A DNA stretch of 64,000 bases from Candidatus Gastranaerophilales bacterium (GCA_944323485.1 CALUSR010000004.1:222234-286233); one strand, 5' to 3'; shown: positions 53,556-63,187, counted from the stretch's first letter. The notes: generated by a model from the letters alone, not told the origin. Numbers and translations: made by a program.

Positions 53556-55118
53556 ATGACTTACAATGATTCAATAAGAAATATTTCACCCATATTTGAA
53601 GATATAAATACAAATAAAGAAAAAAATATATCGCAAAACAATGTTGATATATCAATTTTCCCTGAAAATAACAGTATTCAACATCAATATTCAAGAAATA
53701 AAATAGAATTTGATGATGAAACAAAAACTCCGTTTATTAATAAAAATCTTAAATACATATTCAACAGTATAAAAAATAAATCACCGCTAATAGCAGAATA
53801 CATGATTTCAGATAGAAATACCGGTGAACAATATAGACTTATCGAACAAAAAACATCAAATATCCACACTAGCCTCATAAAAGATATACATTCTGGAGAA
53901 CGTGTTCAATTTAATCAAAACTCTTATTATGACGACAATTCTCTTGCAAATGAATATTCAATACAATACCTTGGAAAAGGGGAACTTATACAAAGTGAAA
54001 AACAGTACAATCAAGACGGTTCTTTAAGCTATGATAAATATACATACATAAATCAGGATAACAATCAACAAGACTATATATACAATTTTTATAACAATGG
54101 CTATGAATCGCAACCTTCTTCAACTAAGATAAAAAAAGGCGACACAATAGTCGAATATAATTATCAAGAAGACGGAAGCTTATCAAATAAAGATTTATAT
54201 AGACTTTCTGATGAAGGAGAAATACTTTATCACTCACGAACGGATAAATACGGTAATACTCAGCAATTATCTTCAAGTTCCTATAATGATGACGGAAGTT
54301 TTCAAACAAACAAAAGCTTTACTTCTCCAAACGGAACAGAAACAAATTATGCATATAAAAAAGACAGTGATGGTTCATCTACGCTTATATACAATATTGT
54401 AGATAAAAACGGAAACGTTCTGCTTGATACAACAAGAACTTACGAAAAAATAAGCGATAACGAAGCCATCTCTACATACAATAATAAAAAATATCATATA
54501 AACATAGATGACTCCATCATAACTGTCAGCGACTTATCAAATAAAGAAGCAACACAAATCAACCTGGACAGACTTGTTGAAGACTCTGAAAAAAACATTA
54601 CACTCAGAGAAGATGAAGATATATTTATCTCATCTTCCGACAATGAAGATTTTAAAGAAATGATAAAACAACAACCGGGCGATGTACTCATCAATATGGC
54701 AGAAGAATTGAACAAAGTTGGAAAACTAAAATTTGAAAACGGTATATACTCTCCGGTAATAGAAACTATAGCAAGCAGCGCTGATGAGCATATATTCAAC
54801 CATGAACTTGGTCATGCAATAGATGATATTCCTGTTGGAGAAGTTGATTCAGCACAAATTTCAAACACTGAAGAATTTTTAGAAATTTTTGAAAGCGAAA
54901 AAGAACAATTTTTGGAAACAGCCTCAGACTCTCAAATAGATACAGCAAAATATCTGCTTGACTCTCAAGAATTTGCAGCAGAAGCAAGAATGTTGACTAC
55001 AACGAGCTCTCCATCAGAAAGAGCAGAAATTCTCCAAGAATATTTTCCAAAAAGTGCAGCCTATATAAACATTCTCATGGACTGCATAAATCAGGTTGAT
55101 ACAAGAAAACAAGAATAA
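53556..55118 (+). CDS. Anthrax-lethal-factor-like (M34-type) metallopeptidase with YD-like repeats
   Basis: The 520-residue protein has a low-complexity N-terminus. From about residue 105 to 310 it carries repeated Y-x-x-D-G-S strands (YNQDGSLSYDKYTY, YQEDGSLSNKDLY, YNDDGSFQTNKSF), like YD/RHS or antitoxin-type beta repeats. Its C-terminus resembles the catalytic domain of anthrax lethal factor: HELGHAIDD (zinc ligands His416 and His420), then EFAAEARMLTT with Glu472 and SERAEILQEYFPKSAAYIN. Lethal factor has HEFGHAVDD, EFFAEAF and HAER...APKTFQFIN at the matching places. No signal peptide is seen, so it is cytoplasmic or exported by another route. It may be a toxin-like effector; that is inference. 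Confidence 0.75.
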   Translation: MTYNDSIRNISPIFEDINTNKEKNISQNNVDISIFPENNSIQHQYSRNKIEFDDETKTPFINKNLKYIFNSIKNKSPLIAEYMISDRNTGEQYRLIEQKTSNIHTSLIKDIHSGERVQFNQNSYYDDNSLANEYSIQYLGKGELIQSEKQYNQDGSLSYDKYTYINQDNNQQDYIYNFYNNGYESQPSSTKIKKGDTIVEYNYQEDGSLSNKDLYRLSDEGEILYHSRTDKYGNTQQLSSSSYNDDGSFQTNKSFTSPNGTETNYAYKKDSDGSSTLIYNIVDKNGNVLLDTTRTYEKISDNEAISTYNNKKYHINIDDSIITVSDLSNKEATQINLDRLVEDSEKNITLREDEDIFISSSDNEDFKEMIKQQPGDVLINMAEELNKVGKLKFENGIYSPVIETIASSADEHIFNHELGHAIDDIPVGEVDSAQISNTEEFLEIFESEKEQFLETASDSQIDTAKYLLDSQEFAAEARMLTTTSSPSERAEILQEYFPKSAAYINILMDCINQVDTRKQE

Positions 55119-55120
55119 AT

Positions 55121-56197
55121 TTATCTGTATCTTTTTTGAGTATCTTTATCAAACAAAAGAACTTTATTATCATCAGGAGAAAAACAGAGTTTATCTCCAT
55201 AAGATACTTCGACTGAAGCAGGCAATTTTGCACTCATATCAAGATTTTGAAGTTCAAAATGAACAATTTTCTCGCTGCCTAACATCTCAACCATGCCTGC
55301 AGTAACTTCTATTTTATTGCTCGAAGAACAGCCTGATAAAGACAAATGCTCAGGTCTGATACCGGCAATAACCTCTTTACCGATTAAATTATTTCTTCTT
55401 ATGACATCAGATGGCGCTGATATATTGTTATTCTCAAAACTCAACAAATTTTCGGAAACAACTTTGACCTTGATAAAATTCATCTGAGGTGAACCGATAA
55501 ATCCGGCGACAAACATATTTTCAGGATAATTATAAATTTCATCAGGCGTTGCAACCTGCTGTATTTCTCCACGATTTAGGACAGTAATCCTATCTCCCAT
55601 CGTAAGAGCTTCCACCTGATCATGAGTTACATAAATAAATGTAGTATCAAGTTTTTTGTGCAAGCTCCTGATTTCTGATCTCATCTGAACTCTCAATTTT
55701 GCATCCAGATTTGAAAGTGGCTCATCCATCAAAAAAACTTTCGGCTCACGAACCATTGCACGTCCTAGAGCAACACGCTGTTTTTGACCGCCTGAGAGCT
55801 CTTTTGGTTTTCGATTCAAATATTCAGTCAAATTCAGAGATTTTGCCACATTCTCTATTTTTTCTCTTATGAGTTTTTTATCCATCTTTCTGATTTTCAA
55901 AGCAAATGCCATATTCTCATACACACTCATATGAGGATATAGAGCATAATTTTGAAAAACCATAGCGATATCTCTGTCTTTCGGATGAAGGTTATTCACA
56001 ACTTTTTCTTCTATATACACTTCTCCGCCCTGAATATCTTCAAGACCTGCGATTATTCTCAATAATGTAGATTTACCGCAGCCTGAAGGACCGACAAAGA
56101 CCATAAACTCTTTATCTCTTATCTCCAAGTTCAAATCCTTGATTACAGAAACTTTCCCGTAAGATTTTGAAATATTTTTCAGAACGACGCTACTCAT
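55121..56197 (-). CDS. MalK/UgpC-type ABC importer ATPase
   Basis: The 358-residue ATPase has Walker A GPSGCGKSTLL, a signature LSGGQKQRVALGRAM, Walker B VFLMDEPLSNLD and a C-terminal MalK-style regulatory TOBE domain (GFIGSPQMNF, GIRPEHLSL). This class energises carbohydrate or polyol importers and one ATPase often serves several permeases. No permease or binding-protein gene is adjacent. It starts 8 nt inside the end of the PAS kinase gene. Confidence 0.9.
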   Translation of the reverse strand: MSSVVLKNISKSYGKVSVIKDLNLEIRDKEFMVFVGPSGCGKSTLLRIIAGLEDIQGGEVYIEEKVVNNLHPKDRDIAMVFQNYALYPHMSVYENMAFALKIRKMDKKLIREKIENVAKSLNLTEYLNRKPKELSGGQKQRVALGRAMVREPKVFLMDEPLSNLDAKLRVQMRSEIRSLHKKLDTTFIYVTHDQVEALTMGDRITVLNRGEIQQVATPDEIYNYPENMFVAGFIGSPQMNFIKVKVVSENLLSFENNNISAPSDVIRRNNLIGKEVIAGIRPEHLSLSGCSSSNKIEVTAGMVEMLGSEKIVHFELQNLDMSAKLPASVEVSYGDKLCFSPDDNKVLLFDKDTQKRYR

Positions 56198-57359
56198 CTT
56201 GTCCTATTATCTTATGTATAACTATATTATGAGGTTCCTGAATAGGAATAATAAAACTGAATGTTGACCCGAGTCTTACTTCGCTTTCTACCCAGATTAC
56301 CCCTGATAACTCTTCAAGAATTTTTCTTGCTATTGCAAGGTTCAAACCATACCCTGAATATTTTTTGGAACTTTGCCTTGCCACCATCGAATATTCATCA
56401 AAAATACAATCTAAATCACTCTCAGGGATTCCAACACCGGTATCAGTTATATTGAACATCAAATATGACTTATCCGTATAATCAGCAGGCACAACCATTC
56501 CCTGATATTTTACATAGTCAAGGTCAGGATGAGATACTCTCATTTTTATATTTCCGGTTTCTGTAAATTTCACTGCATTATCTAATACTGTCAGCAAAAC
56601 CTGCCTTAACATATTCTCATCAGAGAAAATTTTTCTTTTGACAACTTCCTGTGTATCTACCTCATAAGCCAATTTCTTTTCTTTTGCCTTCGGTTCTATC
56701 TGCTGATTAACAAAATTTATCAGAGATATAATATCAAATTGTTTTATATCAGGAGTCATCTGACCTGCATCAAGTTTTGCTATATCAAGCACACTTCCCA
56801 TCAAAAGAGAGAGCGAAGATGCATTTCTGTTAATAATATCAAGATACTTTGCCTGCTTCTCTGATAAATCCCCGCCAACTCCGTCAATCAATGCTTGAGA
56901 AAAACCGATAATAGAATGAAGAGGTGTTTTTATATCTCCAGACATATCGGAGATAAAACTGTTATGCAGCTTTGAGCGTTCTTTTGCCGCTTTATAATCC
57001 TCTATGATATCTTTTATCATATTATGCGTTTCCGTAACATCACGGGCGCAAACTATAATTTTTTGATTAAGCTCAGAATCTGATGCGGTAATCTCAACAA
57101 CAATATGCTCACCGTTTTTTGTCCTGACATTCGTAGGTATACGGCTATGATTTATCATCGCATCATAAACAGGTTCAACTCCTTCATCAAACAAAAAAGA
57201 AGCCGTCTTCCCCCGCAAATCTTTTCTTGCATACCCAAACAACATCTCAGCTCTAATGTTGCAGTCTGATATTTTTTTATCATAACCGAGAACCACTACA
57301 GCATCAGGCAAGTAGTTTATCAAATCCTGAGATTGTGTTTTTTTTATGAATTCAAACAT
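56190..57359 (-). CDS. PAS-domain histidine kinase-like protein lacking the conserved acceptor histidine
   Basis: This 389-residue cytoplasmic protein has a PAS domain (about residues 10-110, INYLPDAVVVLGYDKKI and FGYARKDLRG), a HisKA-like helix and a HATPase domain (TVLDNAVKFTETG, NITDTGVGIPESD, SGYGLNLAIARKIL). At the H-box it reads DMSGDIKTPLHSI where active kinases have MSHEIRTPL, so the phospho-acceptor position is Gly141. The nearby His148 is not in the acceptor position. The ATP site looks intact. It may be a pseudokinase, a phosphatase, or modify its partner by another residue. It overlaps the MalK-type ATPase gene by 8 nt. Confidence 0.85.
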   Translation of the reverse strand: MFEFIKKTQSQDLINYLPDAVVVLGYDKKISDCNIRAEMLFGYARKDLRGKTASFLFDEGVEPVYDAMINHSRIPTNVRTKNGEHIVVEITASDSELNQKIIVCARDVTETHNMIKDIIEDYKAAKERSKLHNSFISDMSGDIKTPLHSIIGFSQALIDGVGGDLSEKQAKYLDIINRNASSLSLLMGSVLDIAKLDAGQMTPDIKQFDIISLINFVNQQIEPKAKEKKLAYEVDTQEVVKRKIFSDENMLRQVLLTVLDNAVKFTETGNIKMRVSHPDLDYVKYQGMVVPADYTDKSYLMFNITDTGVGIPESDLDCIFDEYSMVARQSSKKYSGYGLNLAIARKILEELSGVIWVESEVRLGSTFSFIIPIQEPHNIVIHKIIGQDE

Positions 57360-57386
57360 ATTTTTCTTTAGTTAACTAAACCTAAC

Positions 57387-58208
57387 TTACTTTATTATTA
57401 AAGCATAAACATAATTTTTTGGCACATCAAATAATGAAGATATGATTTTTGAACTATCTTTTGCTGAATAACCAAGTTTATCAAGTTTTTTTGCATAAGA
57501 TAAAATTTTTTCATCTTCAATCTTCATTATTTCTTCACCATCAGAAATCAAAGCGACAACAAGCTCGCCTTTCAATACATGACTATGGTAATAATCTATC
57601 GCCTCTTTTGGTTTCAAATGCAGTATCTCTTCATTTATCTTTGTTAGCTCTCTGCCGATAACAACCGTTCTATCAGGAGAATAAGCGTCCAAAAAAGCTA
57701 ATGTATCAAGCAATCTGTTTGGCGACTCAAAAAAAACAACTGTTGTATTTTTATACTTATCAAAAAGAGCTTCTCTTTCTTTGTCAGTTCTCGGTAAAAA
57801 ACCGGCAAAAAAGAATTTTCCTGATGGATTAAACACACCGCTAAGAAATGTAATCAAGGCACTGGCGCCAGGAAGAGGAATAACTCTTATATTTTCTTTC
57901 AGCAAATCTTCAAGAAGATATACCCCTGGATCATTTATCAAAGGCGTTCCTGCATCGGATATCAAGGCAAGATTCTGTCCTTCTTTCAACATAGCGAGTA
58001 TTTTTGTTGATTTTTCCTTTTCGCTGTATTTATGGAATGAAATCAGTCTTGTATTTATACCGTAATGATTTAACAACTTAGCGCTGACTCTCGTATCTTC
58101 ACACAAGACAGCATCAACATCACTTAGAACTCTCAAAGCTCTTTTAGTGATATCTTCCAAGTTTCCTATTGGTGTCGGACAAATATACAAAGTTCCTGAA
58201 TTATTCAT
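57387..58208 (-). CDS. rsmI: 16S rRNA (cytidine-2'-O)-methyltransferase RsmI
   Basis: The 273-residue tetrapyrrole-methylase-fold enzyme 2'-O-methylates C1402 of 16S rRNA. It has the RsmI signatures GTLYICPTPIGNLEDITKRA, VLCEDTRVSAKLLNHYGI, LISDAGTPLINDPG, PLPGASALITFLS and FFAGFLPR. The start overlaps the tcdA end by 8 nt. Length and motifs match the family. Confidence 0.96.
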   Translation of the reverse strand: MNNSGTLYICPTPIGNLEDITKRALRVLSDVDAVLCEDTRVSAKLLNHYGINTRLISFHKYSEKEKSTKILAMLKEGQNLALISDAGTPLINDPGVYLLEDLLKENIRVIPLPGASALITFLSGVFNPSGKFFFAGFLPRTDKEREALFDKYKNTTVVFFESPNRLLDTLAFLDAYSPDRTVVIGRELTKINEEILHLKPKEAIDYYHSHVLKGELVVALISDGEEIMKIEDEKILSYAKKLDKLGYSAKDSSKIISSLFDVPKNYVYALIIK

Positions 58209-58962
58209 GCTTAAAGTTTATCAAAAAATTGTCAACTATGAAATAAGCCATTAAATACCCTGCAACAGCAGGAACAAAAGGAGTACTTGCAGGAGTAAAC
58301 TTTTTCATCTCCAAAATTTCTCCATCCTCAAGAACTATCTTCTCTTCTGAGAAAACTTTCTTCAACGATTTTGGTTTCTCTCTGCTTGTTACAACAGAAA
58401 TTCCTGATGTAATCCCCTTGTTCTTCAACATTGACAACATTCTCGATACAAAAGGACAATTTTTGGGCTTTATCTCTGAAATATCAGAAATATACAACTT
58501 CGTCGGATCAAGTCTGTTTCCCGCACCTGCCGAGCTGATTAAACTTATACCGTTTTTATAGCAATACTCCATCAAATCAATCTTCGAGCGAAAAGAATCT
58601 ATAGCATCCGCTACAAAATCATATCGTTCGGAGAAAATATCACCGATATTTTTTTCACTCACAAAAGTATCAAAAACTTGAATTTTTACATCTGAATTGA
58701 TATCCAAAAGTCTTTTTCTCAACACTTCCGTTTTTTTCTGACCTATAGTCGAACCAAGAGCAGGAAGCTGTCTGTTCAAATTTGACTCTGATACAACATC
58801 AAAATCAACAATTGACAGATAACCGACACCTGAGCGGACTAAAGCCTCCGCACAAAAAGAGCCGACACCGCCAAGACCGAAAACAATCACATGCCTGCCT
58901 CTCAGATAATTTTGAAAATCTTTGCCCCAGTAGAGCTCATTCCTTGAAAAAATATCACTCAC
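58201..58962 (-). CDS. tcdA: tRNA threonylcarbamoyladenosine dehydratase (TcdA/CsdL, ThiF family)
   Basis: The 253-residue E1-like enzyme cyclises t6A37 of tRNA to ct6A using ATP. The Rossmann motif FGLGGVGSFCAEALVRSG, the ATP-binding DFDVVSESNLNRQ and the DAIDSFRSK segment are present, as are SSAGAGNRLDPT and SVVTSREKP. The start codon is GTG at 58962, 2 nt after the J-protein stop. The family contains other ThiF-type enzymes, but this motif set and length fit TcdA. Confidence 0.92.
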   Translation of the reverse strand: MSDIFSRNELYWGKDFQNYLRGRHVIVFGLGGVGSFCAEALVRSGVGYLSIVDFDVVSESNLNRQLPALGSTIGQKKTEVLRKRLLDINSDVKIQVFDTFVSEKNIGDIFSERYDFVADAIDSFRSKIDLMEYCYKNGISLISSAGAGNRLDPTKLYISDISEIKPKNCPFVSRMLSMLKNKGITSGISVVTSREKPKSLKKVFSEEKIVLEDGEILEMKKFTPASTPFVPAVAGYLMAYFIVDNFLINFKHE

Positions 58963-58964
58963 TA

Positions 58965-60011
58965 TCAGTTGCTCTTTCTCAACTCTGAAAGCTGTTTGTA
59001 GAGGTTTATTTCCTGCTCTGTCAAATCTTGAGGGATAACAATTTTTATCTTAACATTATGATACCCTTTCTCATTTAACCCGAGTCCCTTAAGACGTAAT
59101 ATCTTATCAGAAGAAGTTTTTGGAGGAACCGTAACTTTCACAATACCATGGAGTGTTTTGACCTGTTTGACGGCACCCAATACAGCTTCCTGAGGAGTAA
59201 TATCAAGCTCTGAAGTAACATTGTTTCCGTCTATGCGAAAGTCGTTATTCGGTGCAAATTTTACAGTCAAATAAATATTTCCGGAGTTCCCGTATTCATC
59301 ATGACGTCCTTCTCCTGAAATTCTGATTTTTGCACCTTCTTTTACATTCTTAGGAATTTTTACATTTAGAATTTTGTTAACCGGAGAGAAACCGCTGTGA
59401 GTACAATTTGCACAGCCTCTGCCCTTGCACTGAGAACAGATGTCCATAAAAATAACCCTCACAGGCTTTGTAACCCCGTTAAAAACTTCCTCTGGAGTAA
59501 GCATTAAATCCTGAGTTATATCAAGGCTTGCTCTCTGCTGAGTTTTTTGTTGTTTTTGAGAGCGGGCGCCTCCCTGTTGATATTGAGAAAAGGCATCAGA
59601 AAAATCAGATTGCCTGAAAGAAGACCTTCTCTGCCTTGGCTGTGATTGTGACAAAATATCTCCGAAGATAGAAGAGAAAAAGTCACTAAAACCTCCAAAC
59701 TGTTCAAATCCTCCGCCATAAGATTGACCGCCGCTGCCAAAATCAAATCTTATGTTTTCAAACCCCGGAGGAGGAGTAAAATCTGCCCCTTCAGACCAGC
59801 CGGAGCCCAAAGAGTCATAACGCTGCTTCTTTGCAGGATCAGATAAAACTTCGTATGCTTCATTTATATCTTTGAATTTTTCAGCTGCATCTGGAGCTTT
59901 GTTTACATCCGGATGATATTTTTTTGTCATCTTTCTATAAGCTGACTTAATCTCGGCTGGCGTAGCTTCTTTTTTGACGCCCAATATTTCATAATAATCT
60001 TTATATTTCAT
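58965..60011 (-). CDS. DnaJ/CbpA-type J-domain protein with one partial zinc module
   Basis: The 348-residue co-chaperone has a J domain (residues 4-68, HPD in KKYHPDVNK), a Gly/Phe-rich linker (about 75-150), and two substrate-binding beta domains. In place of the four CxxCxGxG repeats of DnaJ it has a single [12 protein letters not shown] cluster (about residues 195-206), so it is intermediate between DnaJ and CbpA. It should stimulate DnaK. It is followed by tcdA and rsmI in one tight operon. Confidence 0.9.
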   Translation of the reverse strand: MKYKDYYEILGVKKEATPAEIKSAYRKMTKKYHPDVNKAPDAAEKFKDINEAYEVLSDPAKKQRYDSLGSGWSEGADFTPPPGFENIRFDFGSGGQSYGGGFEQFGGFSDFFSSIFGDILSQSQPRQRRSSFRQSDFSDAFSQYQQGGARSQKQQKTQQRASLDITQDLMLTPEEVFNGVTKPVRVIFMDICSQCKGRGCANCTHSGFSPVNKILNVKIPKNVKEGAKIRISGEGRHDEYGNSGNIYLTVKFAPNNDFRIDGNNVTSELDITPQEAVLGAVKQVKTLHGIVKVTVPPKTSSDKILRLKGLGLNEKGYHNVKIKIVIPQDLTEQEINLYKQLSELRKSN

Positions 60012-60203
60012 AGTTTGTTTTTTCTTTTGTTACATTCTACTCACATATTTTACTTTTACTATAATTATAGTCTATTATCTAACTATACTTTAATAATTTA
60101 ACAATTTTATTATATTGTAATATATTTTCTTATATAATATATTGGATTGATTATTGTCTAATCGATTATGATAAAAAGAAAATAAACCTTCTGGAGAAGA
60201 ATT

Positions 60204-62012
60204 TTGAAATACGTTCTATCTTTACTTCTAGCATTATTTATACTCACGGGAAATTCTTTTGCCGCAAAAGACAAGACATTTTCAACCATAGTAGTAAAGA
60301 GAAAAACCTCCGTTCAACAAAATAAAAATCCAATCATAAAACCAAAAAGCAAAAAGAAAACATCTTCTTTTATAATCGATTCAATAGACCCTCTTCTTCT
60401 CAAAAACGGAGTTCCTATACCATACCCGGGAGCAAGAGGAGCAAACCAGCTTGTTATCTACACGCCTAAATACGGTATAAGAACAGGAACAAATGAATTC
60501 GGAAAAGAAGCAATTGTAGAAAACGGTCGTGTAATCAGATTATCGCCGAGTGACTCTTTCATTCCTTCAAACGGTTATGTAATAAGCGGACATGGGATTG
60601 CTAAAAACTGGATAGAAAAAAATATAACAGTAGGAGCAAGAATTAATATAGATACGGAAAATAATGTTATTACAGCAATAATAGAAGATGCAAGCTTTAT
60701 ATTTGAAGCGGAAAGCAACTACAGAGAAATAAACAGAACACTGAACGCAATAAAAAAGACCTATGCGCAATATGATTTTTCAAGAACCGATAAATTTTTA
60801 CTCAAAGCGCAAGAATGTCTGCAAAAAGCAAAAGAATGCGAGCAAACAAATCCTGATAGGGCAAAATCTTATGCTAAAGACGCAATCATTTATACAAACA
60901 ATGCTCTTGTTTACGCACTACCGGCAAAAACAAATGAATTCAAAGGTATATGGATAAGACCTACAGAAACTTCAAAATCTCAAATATGCAACACTTTGAA
61001 TAAAATTCAGGAAGCCGGCATTGATAATGTATTTCTCGAATCATTTTTCCATGGAATGACAATATATCCAAGCCGTGTTATGCAAAACTACGGATTAATC
61101 AGGGTAAACCCAAACTTTCCTCATGATAAAGACATTATGGCAATATGGGTTGAAGAAGCCCACAAAAGAAATATGAAATTGCATGCCTGGTTTCAGGCTT
61201 TTTATGTCGGGAACGCACCGATAAACTCTTCTCCGAAGCATATTCTTGCAATTTATCCGAACTGGGCCAATATACAAAAACAATATGTTGCATCCTCATC
61301 AATTGTACCCTGCGCCTCAGAACATTCGGGATTTTTCCTCGACCCCGCAAATCCAGAGGTTCAAAAATTTTTGATTTCAGTTCTTGCCGAACTGGTTACA
61401 AAATATGAAGTTGATGGTATAAACCTTGATTACATAAGATACCCCCGTTCAAGCCCGTCAGACTATTTCGGTTATGCTCAAACAAACTGGGGATACAGCA
61501 CATATGCTCGAGGTGAATTCCAAAAATTATACGGTGTTGATCCTGTTACGCTTGATTCAACTTCACCGATGTGGAGCAAGTGGGTTGCATACAGACAGGG
61601 AAAAATAACAGATTTCATACTAAAAGCAAGAGCTATAAAGAATAAGAAAAATAACCTGATTCTATCCGCTGTTATATTCCCTGACCGTCCGCAGGCAGAA
61701 ATAGAAAAACTTCAAAAATGGTCTTTGTGGGCCAGCAACGGTTATTTGGATGCTCTTACTCCATTGATTATGACAAGTGGTGAAAATTTGACAAAAAATT
61801 ATATTTCCACAATAAAAAATTATTCAGGAAACAGAACAAAAATATATCCGGGAATATTTCAACCATTCTCAAACAGCAGCTATATAGATATGCTAACGCA
61901 GATAAAAACAATAAGAGAAGCAAAAGCTGACGGTATAATCATCTTTGATTATGCCCATATGAACCAGACTTACTCAAAAGCGCTCAAAGCACGTGTTTTC
62001 AATGATTATTAA
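60204..62012 (+). CDS. Secreted GHL10-family glycoside hydrolase
   Basis: The 602-residue protein has a signal peptide (about residues 1-20). Its N-terminal beta domain resembles that of cyanobacterial GHL10 proteins (LVIYTPKYGIRTGTNEFGKEA, GYVISGHG). A helical linker of about 50 residues follows, then the DUF187/GHL10 TIM barrel: FKGIWIRPTE, LHAWFQAFYVG, GFFLDPANPEV and VDGINLDYIRYP with the likely catalytic acidic residues. Substrate unknown; a cell-wall or exopolysaccharide role is likely. The start is TTG at 60204 after GGAG. The stop overlaps the convergent tagged lipoprotein-like gene. Confidence 0.88.
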   Translation: MKYVLSLLLALFILTGNSFAAKDKTFSTIVVKRKTSVQQNKNPIIKPKSKKKTSSFIIDSIDPLLLKNGVPIPYPGARGANQLVIYTPKYGIRTGTNEFGKEAIVENGRVIRLSPSDSFIPSNGYVISGHGIAKNWIEKNITVGARINIDTENNVITAIIEDASFIFEAESNYREINRTLNAIKKTYAQYDFSRTDKFLLKAQECLQKAKECEQTNPDRAKSYAKDAIIYTNNALVYALPAKTNEFKGIWIRPTETSKSQICNTLNKIQEAGIDNVFLESFFHGMTIYPSRVMQNYGLIRVNPNFPHDKDIMAIWVEEAHKRNMKLHAWFQAFYVGNAPINSSPKHILAIYPNWANIQKQYVASSSIVPCASEHSGFFLDPANPEVQKFLISVLAELVTKYEVDGINLDYIRYPRSSPSDYFGYAQTNWGYSTYARGEFQKLYGVDPVTLDSTSPMWSKWVAYRQGKITDFILKARAIKNKKNNLILSAVIFPDRPQAEIEKLQKWSLWASNGYLDALTPLIMTSGENLTKNYISTIKNYSGNRTKIYPGIFQPFSNSSYIDMLTQIKTIREAKADGIIIFDYAHMNQTYSKALKARVFNDY

Positions 62013-63187
62013 TCTTTTTTATCAGGATTTTCAGTTCCATCAGGAAGATATTTATAATCATCGCTATAGTCGCCGTCTTGATTAAAGTCTCCCTTGTCAA
62101 ATCCGTCTAAGTAAGATTTTATATCTTCCCCGCAACCTGAAAGATTGTATTTAGCAAGAATATTTTCATCTTTTAGAGCGGAATAAAGATTTTGAAATGC
62201 TTCAGCATTAGCATAAACAAGTTCCTGTGCTTTTAACTCTGATTCAGGCTCTCCGGTTCTTGCTGTTTCTCCCTCTCCTTTCAGGAAAGCTGCAAACTCA
62301 AAAGGCTTGTTACTCAAAGAAGCATAATCTGATGTAGCTTCAACAATACTATCTTTTGATGTCATCTCACTCCAGACCGAGCTTACTGTTTGAGCTTCAT
62401 CTCTCCAGTAATTTCCGCTATCAGGAGCTCCTGATGCACGGGTTGGTTTTATTCCGGTTTCTTCTGCTTCTGCTTCAGGTTCTGTTTCTCCACCATTTTC
62501 AGCAGCAGAAGAAGTTTCTGAGGTATTATCGCCTTCGACGGTAGGTTCATATCCGAGATAAGCCGTTGCTTCTTCTTTTGTCATCGGGACATAACCTTTA
62601 TCACCGTTTTTAATCATATAATATTTAATTGTACCATCTTCCATGACGGTTCCGCCGACATCGGAGTTTTCACCGCCGACCTGACTGTCATCTATTGCGA
62701 CATCTTCTGATCCGTTAACAAAGCTGATAACAACACCATCTCCAAAAGTTCCGTCTATAACCTGAGCATTTATCTGAACATTTGAGTTATCTCCGATTTC
62801 CCCAATATCTATGTTATAAACTCTCAGAGCCTGCGCCAGTTCAATCAATTGTTCAGGAGTAAACTGAGCCATCTGCTCTGGTGTAATTTTCGAAAGGAAT
62901 AATAAACTCAAGTCGTCCATTTCCTGCATAGCTTCAGCTGTCTCATTCGCAACTGTTTCAGGAGTTTTATCTCCGTTATTGCAGGCAGTAAGTGACAATG
63001 CCATCATAGCAGCAACAGCAAGTGCAACAGCTCTTGTTTTCGCCGATGGTTTTGAGGCCGAGTGAACAGGGATTGTTGAATTATCCTGATTCTGGTCTTT
63101 ATGTTCAGTCTTTTTGGCATCTCTTTTACCAAATATACCTGAGAAATTCATAGATGAATAATTTTGATTTATTGAGTTTATTTGCAT
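62009..63187 (-). CDS. Tagged lipoprotein-like protein with EF-hand-like C-terminus
   Basis: This 392-residue protein opens with INSINQNYSSMNFSGIFGKRD, the tag form seen on other proteins here, then 30 polar residues. A hydrophobic stretch (AVALAVAAMMALSLTAC, about 53-69) ends in a lipobox-like L-T-A-C with Cys69. Lipoprotein signals normally start near the N-terminus, so a 52-residue n-region is unusual. The rest is acidic, with a disordered Glu/Thr linker (about 215-240). Near the end, KGDFNQDGDYSDD resembles an EF-hand or dockerin calcium loop. I chose ATG 63187 with AAGG 8 nt before; the frame opens at 63202. Function unknown. Confidence 0.65.
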   Translation of the reverse strand: MQINSINQNYSSMNFSGIFGKRDAKKTEHKDQNQDNSTIPVHSASKPSAKTRAVALAVAAMMALSLTACNNGDKTPETVANETAEAMQEMDDLSLLFLSKITPEQMAQFTPEQLIELAQALRVYNIDIGEIGDNSNVQINAQVIDGTFGDGVVISFVNGSEDVAIDDSQVGGENSDVGGTVMEDGTIKYYMIKNGDKGYVPMTKEEATAYLGYEPTVEGDNTSETSSAAENGGETEPEAEAEETGIKPTRASGAPDSGNYWRDEAQTVSSVWSEMTSKDSIVEATSDYASLSNKPFEFAAFLKGEGETARTGEPESELKAQELVYANAEAFQNLYSALKDENILAKYNLSGCGEDIKSYLDGFDKGDFNQDGDYSDDYKYLPDGTENPDKKD

